From NCBI GenBank assembly GCA_038093515.1, contig JBBPSI010000001.1, positions 186,001 through 250,000 on the forward strand: a stretch of DNA of 64,000 nt. Reading direction: 5' to 3'. Position 1 is the stretch's first letter; every line of letters begins with the position of its first letter. This DNA is from Butyriboletus loyo (Eukaryota; Basidiomycota; Agaricomycetes; Boletales; Boletaceae). The notes beneath the pieces are model-generated. The model saw nothing but the letters and a program-made list of their open reading frames with translations. It had not been told where the DNA came from and made no database searches. A program made the position numbers and the translations under genes. Of the stretch, positions 57,974-64,000 are shown one piece after another.

Positions 57974-59251
57974 TCCAGGCTGAACTACGCAGATTGACCG
58001 CAGATGCAGAGGGACCTCGAGCCCGGCAGGTAACGAAGTCACGTGAGCTGACCACAGATATCAGATTTCATCCTACGTCCCTTTTGTAAAAGGAATATCA
58101 TAAGACAACGGGCCCACACCCAGATGACTGCGAGACCAGCGTCGAATCTGACATCGAACATCTGTCAGGGACCCGCATGTCTGTCCATATTTCTGGGGTA
58201 CGCCAAGTCGGACTGACCAGTCTCCAACGATGTCACACTTTGTGCCGATCTTAGTCGTTCTGCTGCAAGATACCCTTGGGATCATCGCTGGCTCCAAGGT
58301 GAAAAATACATGTACTGTCTCTCTTTCAAACATCATCGACATCCACAGCCTATATGCACGTACCGGTCGGCTTTCTGAACGGGCCTCGTTCCGCCCCGTC
58401 ACGCTTGAATTCGACATTCACTGCGCCAGCACCATCACTACATCCCGCAACAGCTGGTTTTGCATCCATCTTCAACAAAATCATTGACGTCTATTCTGAT
58501 GCTGCAGCTCTCGAATTAATGTTCCTTTCAACTCGCGTGATTTACAGTCTCTGCAGGTCCTGGTCGCAACATCAGATTGCCAGCGTGAGGTTATCAAGGC
58601 GTTCCGGAATGAAAAGAGGCACGATATTGAAATCTTACTGTTGGCAGTGGGGAACATGTCGATGCAGTACTTCACTACTGGGAGTACGCGATTCCGGACG
58701 CGTTGACCAGGAAATCATCGGTCCTTCTATCCTTGGTCCGTCTATCTTTGGTGAGATCCCTGGATTTCTATTGTTTCAACTAGACCGAGCTGTAATTTAT
58801 TCAGAGGAGATCTGATCTTGACTGTGGACATTCATCTCTGCGTTTGGTTGATGCATGTTGTTACTTTTTCAGGCGGGAATTGTACCGACTCGGGAGACTA
58901 TGTCCTTCCTTCCCGAATTCGCACCTACAGAGCAGACTGGCCATATTCTGAGATGCCATGAGGATGCATTCGGGCTGGGGCAACGTTTTTGCGTAGAGGC
59001 CCGCGATGCACAGGTCGTAGTTACTATGTATCTCAGGTTCAAATTCGAGCACGACGATTGGGAGGTACATCACATGCACGAAACGTTTACTCCGCGCTAA
59101 TTTGTGTAACTTTGTTTACTCTACTCACTTTCCATCTCCTCGAGGGACAACAGACGATAGTCATTCATTCAATCTCCTTGGACCTGCTTGTCTGGTCGCG
59201 CTGAGCTCCTTCCCTGGTCCCACCGTTCGCAAGTTCGGAGGCGCCAGTGAC
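57974..59251 (+). other. unassigned interval; possible small intron-rich gene on plus strand
   Basis: About 1.28 kb between the SGT1 start and the GT31-like start. Plus-strand open pieces could be exons: PATAGFASIFNKIIDVYSDA (about 58440-58500), then in another frame PFNSRDLQSLQVLVATSDCQ (about 58523-58585), then, after a TTTTTCAG acceptor at 58865-58872, GIVPTRETMSFLPEFAPTEQ to HHMHETFTPR ending at 59100. They hint at a gene of about 150-200 residues with introns. I recognise no domain. The minus frame 58073-58417 is the other candidate. Without homologues I cannot choose. Confidence 0.35.
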
Positions 59252-61605
59252 ATGGCAGGCTCTCGAAATCTCGTCAGTTCTTCAAAACCATGGCAGCCTG
59301 GGGAGCAGTACGAATTCTTGGCTGGTTCAGACCCACAGGAAGTAGCTCGGGATACCCCAAACGCATTGCTTGTGGGAGAACATACAGACACTTCATACCC
59401 AGATACCACACAACCGGACCGTTATTCTGATTCTACTACCTCTTACACAACACCATCACCATCTCGAATACCGTCGCCCTCGCCCTCGCCTTCGCATCCA
59501 ACTCATCGATTTACCTCGTCTATCTCAGACATAGATGGTGAGCCAACATCACCGTTGCTCGGGAGCCCCGGGGCCTATGCCAGTATCCGAGACGGGGACC
59601 GCAGGTGGTGGAGTCTTCGTCCACGTTCACGCAGGAGACGGAAACGAGAGGGAAGGATATGGAGAACATTCAAGAAGGGTGTAAGAAGGATCATGCGACA
59701 TCCATGGTTCCCTCAACAACCGATAACTATTGTGAGGCTTTTCGTCTCCCATTGACGCTACGGCTAGGCTCACTCCTGATGAGATTTTCGCTCTTCTTCT
59801 TTTCACGGTCTTTGCGATTTCACTCACACTGCTACTCATGTACATCCTGAACCCTGACAAGGAACCATTACCTTGGAAAGCATACTGTGCTATTCCACCG
59901 TCATCATCATACCCTCCAAGTTATCGCACGCCCCTGCCTTATCCGTATTTGAACCCCCTTCCGGAATCGTCTCTACCAACGTTTCCTCCAGACGACTTGG
60001 ATTCCATTCCACCAGCAGGAATACTTCTAGGCGTTTTCTCCATGGACTCCGCATTGGAACGTAGGATGTTGATAAGAACAACATGGGCTTCACATCCTCG
60101 TAGTCGAAATGGTGCAGGTGCAGGTGACGATGGGTTTGGAACGTCTCGAACGGTAGTGCGATTTATTCTCGGCCAGCCCCGGAATGGTTGGGGAAGGCGC
60201 ATACAAACCGAAATGGAAAGTGAGTTATGCACGCGTATTCCCTGGCATTAAAGTTTGACGACCTCACGTAGTGTATAATGACATTATCATTTTGCCTTGT
60301 CCGGAAAACATGAATTCGGGCAAGTCATATGCATACTTCAGCTGGGCTGTTGAAAATGCATGGGTGCCCCCTGTCTATGCCAATACCTCGATTCCAATAC
60401 CACACTTTTCTTATTCAGTGCAATCGTCGCCAGCGCCTCATCCTGCTCCTCACGATTCACATCTCGCTTGGGAGGACTATGCTTCAGGCCATCCTAGGCA
60501 TTGGGTGAGACCAGACTTCGTCGCCAAAGTGGATGATGACGCCTTCGTAATGCTTGCGGAATTGGAGTCTAGGATGAGGTTAGAGCTGCATGCCAAAGGG
60601 CATAGGCCATATGGTTTCCCGGACAATACCACCTCCGTCACAGCCGAGGCTCTCACCTCGCCTCTTCCTACTTCTCTAGACTCGGGCGTTGACATATTAC
60701 CCAAACAAACTGGCACAGTTCAAGATCCGCTGGTTTATTGGGGTTATCTTGTCAAGGATCTCTTCATGGGTGGCGAACTATATGGCTTGAGCTGGAGTCT
60801 CGTTACTTGGGTTTCAAAAGACACAGCCATCAAGGGTCTAACGAAGGGTGCTGAAGACAAACAAACTGCGAAGTGGATGGCTCTGCATCCGCAAACTACT
60901 CAAATTCGATGGGTGAGCGAACGATGCTGGATATATGATCATCCCCGCGCTAGCACCGTGTAGGCACAATGTCAATTCACACCTCCGTCTATTTCACTCA
61001 CGCCCCTTCCTAGATACTCGCACGGATTTTTATTTCCTTCTCATGTCATGCGAGTCAAGCAGACTGTTCTATCCTATGTCGAGAAGGGGTCAAAGAATAA
61101 GTCCTCTGATGCTCAGAGCCCACCGAATATTCCTTATACTCCTACGCCCTCCTCATGGGCGCATTCCACTGTGTCGACATTCGGAATGCGCTACCAACAG
61201 CCAATCCAGGATATGACGTTGGTCGAAAGTGTGGAGGCTCTGGTAGAAGGGAGTGACATGTCCAAATTACGCGAAGGTTCTGTCAGAAGAATCAGTCGCA
61301 CCAACGTCTGCTAACCAATCTTCTTGTTAGGAACGGCGCTCGAAACAGATTACGCGTGGCGGTACAGGGAAGGTCGCGTGAAGCGATACGAGAATAAGCG
61401 TGTCGGCGGAACTGTCGTCGTGCATTTCATCAAGAAACACGCCTGGTTTTTGGAAACCGCACTCGCTTTCCTTGAAGTTGAAGACTATTCGGAATCTGAA
61501 TTGGAGCGCATCTCTGGCGACGTAAACAAGGGAAGCCCTAACGCCGGTTTCTCGGCCGTCTGGACAGACGCGAATGCGTTCAAGCACACAAATACAAGCT
61601 CGTGA
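59252..61605 (+). CDS. GT31-like (beta-1,3-galactosyltransferase fold) type II membrane glycosyltransferase
   Basis: The start MAGSRNLVSSSKPWQPGEQY (59252) opens a long Ser/Pro-rich, basic cytosolic part (RRSRRRRKREGRIW type). A membrane anchor (LFTVFAISLTLLLMYIL, about 59800-59850) follows. The catalytic part has ILLGVFSMDSALERRMLIRT and TTWASHPR, then FILGQPRNGWGRRIQTEME. An intron precedes MYNDIIILPCPENMNSGKSY. The metal-binding acidic motif is KVDDDAFVM (about 60525-60550). LFMGGELYGLSWSLV, WVSERCWIYDHPRAST and, after introns, TALETDYAWRYREGRVKRYE follow. The stop is TGA at 61603-61605. The order RRxxIRxTW, DDD and GGxxY matches GT31 enzymes. The donor sugar and linkage are not deducible. 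Confidence 0.8.
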
Positions 61606-61795
61606 TAATTTGCCCACTGAGTTGTGTGACTGGCTGATTTATAACTAGCCTCGAGTCGACTTCATCGCTAGGATGTACATTGGACCCTCTTTATTCGTTA
61701 AACTGTTTGGAACTGTACTACGTTCACCCATTGAATTACGAAAACAGATATATACCACTCAGCGGAGTTTGCATTCGCCTGTGACCCTGGCGAAG

Positions 61796-63221
61796 TTATG
61801 GTAGGTCATAGTATCCATCCAGCTGTACTGTTGGGGATGTGGGACGATCATCATCGACTTGCACGAGAGGGTCAGATTCCTGCAAACGGTCAACCACAGC
61901 TCTTCTTATAGTCCCTTCCCACTGTCTGAACCAGATCCCTTCCCTTAAACCCCAGACTTTAATATGCGGTTCGGAGAGACTAGGGGGTCCTAATCCACGA
62001 CTATGTTCGGCTGGTCGCGCATCTGGAAACGGGCTCCCAGGATATTCAGCACATTCTTGGGGATGTGTGACCTGCTCGACACGGGTAAGAGAATATCCAC
62101 CTCCACACACTCTCCAGATTCCACCACCTCGAGGGTGAAACCGTCGGAACAGCCACAGGAAGGGATATATAAAGGTGATCATCAGCAGAAATTTGATCCA
62201 TCCGTTCGAGAGTGCGCGCGACAGATAATTATGCGATCGGACGGAGATTATCGAGTCCGAGGTATCGAATGAAACGTCGAGATCCCCCCTGTAGCGAGTG
62301 GAGAATATGACGTCTCGGGTAGCAACTTTGAGAGCATCGAAATTCCAACCATAAACGACCTTCGGAGTATCAACCAATGGACCGGTCAAGATGAAAGCAT
62401 TGGACGAACTTTACGGTACTCAAATTCCTTCAAGAACTTCCTGCTAGAGCAGTAGTCATCCGCCCACTGGCGAAGCGTCCACGGTGATTCCAACATACTA
62501 TTGCCGTGCGTAACTTGTAGTTGATCCCCTCTCCATGCATAGTGGTTGTGGGTCCATGGAGGGTGGCCTAGGAAGTTACGCTCGCTATTCCATAATTTCA
62601 GCTCCGCTCTCTCTGCCTTGCGTTTCTCCCCGCCGATACCAACTTCGGGGAACATACGGCCACGGCAAGCAGGGACGGAGTTTCCTACCGACCAATGCGT
62701 AGGCTCGCCAAAGATATGCTGGCCGACGTCTATTTTAAAATCAAAGTCGACAACTCTTTCTGTGTATTGTTCGGTCCTAAAGTCTGAGTGACTCCCCTGC
62801 CGTGAGCGGACTAGTCGGGTATGACTCTCCTCGTGCGACCCCCGACAATGCAGGAACACTCGGGGCGGTCTGACTGCCTGAGAGAGTAAGAAGCGATAGA
62901 GCGCTTCACCTTTTTTTGCGATGTCAGTACATTGCGGTGGAATCCAGCTGTCAACGGACCATCCTCATTCAAGTGAGGGCCATGGGAAATGACGTCCCCA
63001 GCTCCCGAGATAAAGTAGGAGGCATCGTACGGGGCGAACTCCGGGGGATCCTCGCCGCCGGGGGCAGTGTATGTCTCGTGTTGGGAGAAGTCGAGGATAA
63101 CTGGGTCCCCCGCACTCTGCTCGAACGGGGGCGGAGGTATAGTACTGAGGGGAGAGTAGGATGCGTTCCCTAGAATAAATGCTTGCTTTGGTTGAGGAAG
63201 TTCTTGATCGATGGTGGCCAT
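61796..63221 (-). CDS. Conserved fungal membrane protein of unknown function
   Basis: The start MATIDQELPQPKQAFILGNA (63221; in-frame ATGs also at 63257 and 63260) is followed by YSPLSTIPPPPFEQSAGDPV, YDASYFISGAGDVISHGPHL and NEDG. After an intron it reads EALYRFLLSQAVRPPRVF, LHCRGSHEESHTRLVRSR and RVVDFDFKIDVGQHI. Next are RNFLGHPPWTHNHYAWRGDQ and LRQWADDYCSSRKFLKEFEY. A further exon has KVVYGWNFDALKVATRDVIF and one membrane helix (WIKFLLMITFIYPFLWLF). The stop is TAA at 61796-61798. I recognise this as a widespread fungal family with no characterised member known to me. A single C-terminal membrane segment and a Cys/His-bearing middle are visible. Function unknown. Confidence 0.72.
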
Positions 63222-64000
63222 CAGTTGACTAGTAGTACCTCGAGCTCCATCATGCATCATGGGTAAAGCCTAGCGTTGAGACACTACGAGTGGTTGCTAT
63301 TGTACCTCGTTCCTTGCCCACTTGTCCATGTATGCAAAGTTGTTTGTACACCACACGCACGTCCACCTTGAATCATCTGCATCACCTCTGTGCAACGTTG
63401 CCAGGGGAATTTCATGTATATTTAAACTTGCCAAGGCTGGCTTGATCAGTTCTGGAACGGCATCGACGGCAAGGCTGGGAGGCATGGGAGAAGTATCGCC
63501 TCGCAACTTACGCAGCCGACGGGCAGGCCAGCACAGGCCGCTCCCTCTGTCCTTCAGGCAGGTTCAAGCGACGCACAACGACCCGCAGCCAACAACGATT
63601 GATCAAGGGCAGAGCTTGCCTTACTCAGTATTCGGATTGCAACACGGTGAACCTGGCAACTTCCCGCTGCCCTTCACGCCATTACGCCCAATGAATGATT
63701 GTCTCTAGAAGCCTCGTTCACTCCACGGAACAATTTGGTGAGTCTTTCCTCTCTCTCTCGTCTTCATCACAATTTCGGGCGCGCTGGCTCGGCTCACCCT
63801 GCCAGACATCTCTGTCCTTCCTAACTTGAGTTCAACGCCTCTCGTTGTTGGCGTTCCAGGATTCTGGTCTCAACCTATTACCAACTTGTCCACCTCCAAC
63901 TCTCGCACCCTCTGAGAGCCTCTTGTGAGACTTGTTTTCTTTTTCGTTTTGCTTTACTAGCTGTTTGTCCCTCCTGCTCAGGCTGTTTTCTGGTTTCGTG
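63222..64000. other. right-end interval, no gene assigned
   Basis: About 780 bp to the window edge. A plus-strand frame to 63708 and a minus-strand frame 63297-63506 (ending DKWARNEVQ) are open, but neither resembles a known family. From about 63720 the plus strand is pyrimidine-rich, with GTGAGT at 63738, like a 5' leader with an intron of a gene that starts beyond the edge. This is inference only. Confidence 0.3.

Noticed and set aside
58855..59100. Cytochrome P450-like segment FGLGQRFC
   Set aside because: It loosely resembles the P450 heme-binding motif but lacks the glycine after Cys, and no I-helix or ExxR motif lies upstream.
63297..63506. Minus-strand open frame ending DKWARNEVQ
   Set aside because: Open but short, with no family resemblance and no supporting splice partners; the plus strand is open over part of it too.

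Overview
This window is nuclear DNA of a filamentous basidiomycete, most likely an Agaricomycete. Genes are dense (about 28 protein-coding genes in 64 kb, on both strands) and cut by many short GT-AG introns, mostly about 50-60 nt, so single open frames rarely equal whole genes. Several proteins have forms I associate with basidiomycetes: the VPS13 N-terminus MWWLDPGKEVLNV, an Ime2/Crk1-type kinase with a TEY loop, and an SGT1 without a TPR part. I saw no tRNA, rRNA, CRISPR array or intact transposon. Nearly all genes are conserved housekeeping genes. Exon ends were inferred by eye from reading frame, GT/AG sites and remembered family motifs, not from transcripts or searches.

Layout: VPS13 (partial, minus), ELO fatty-acid elongase (plus), BUD2-type RasGAP (plus), AP-2 alpha adaptin (minus), a dsRBD-DEAH RNA helicase and the JAC1 co-chaperone (both minus, nearly abutting), a DysF peroxin-like protein (plus), a TMEM135-like membrane protein (plus), DPH7 (minus), a decayed HSP104 relic, NDUFS6 (plus, with a 6-nt microexon), a Crk1/Ime2-type kinase, PRPP synthetase, DCP2 and INCENP (all minus), a GRAM-domain membrane protein, REC8, IPP isomerase and a fungal O-fucosyltransferase-like protein (all plus), a conserved unknown protein (minus, overlapping the previous gene tail to tail), MPC1 (plus), DNA ligase I (minus), RPS11 and a PPZ-type phosphatase (plus), a DMT-family transporter (minus), mitochondrial bL36 (plus), DHFR and SGT1 (minus), a stretch of about 1.3 kb that I cannot assign, a GT31-like glycosyltransferase (plus), and a conserved unknown membrane protein (minus).

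Functional themes: membrane lipid and traffic (VPS13, ELO, AP-2, GRAM, DysF), mitochondria (JAC1, NDUFS6, MPC1, bL36m), RNA and translation (DCP2, helicase, RPS11, DPH7), and chromosome segregation and meiosis (INCENP, REC8, Crk1/Ime2-type kinase). There is no operon-like pathway cluster. Many neighbours are head to head with 80-400 bp between start codons, so shared promoters are likely.

The most interesting points are structural: the 6-nt NDUFS6 microexon that rebuilds its zinc-binding CGYC motif; two GT-AG intervals of only 32 nt needed to keep JAC1 and DFR1 readable; an HSP104 relic in which the N-domain runs straight into the second AAA+ domain; and the overlapping 3' coding ends at 44915-45050. 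I found no convincing new defence, mobile or regulatory system.
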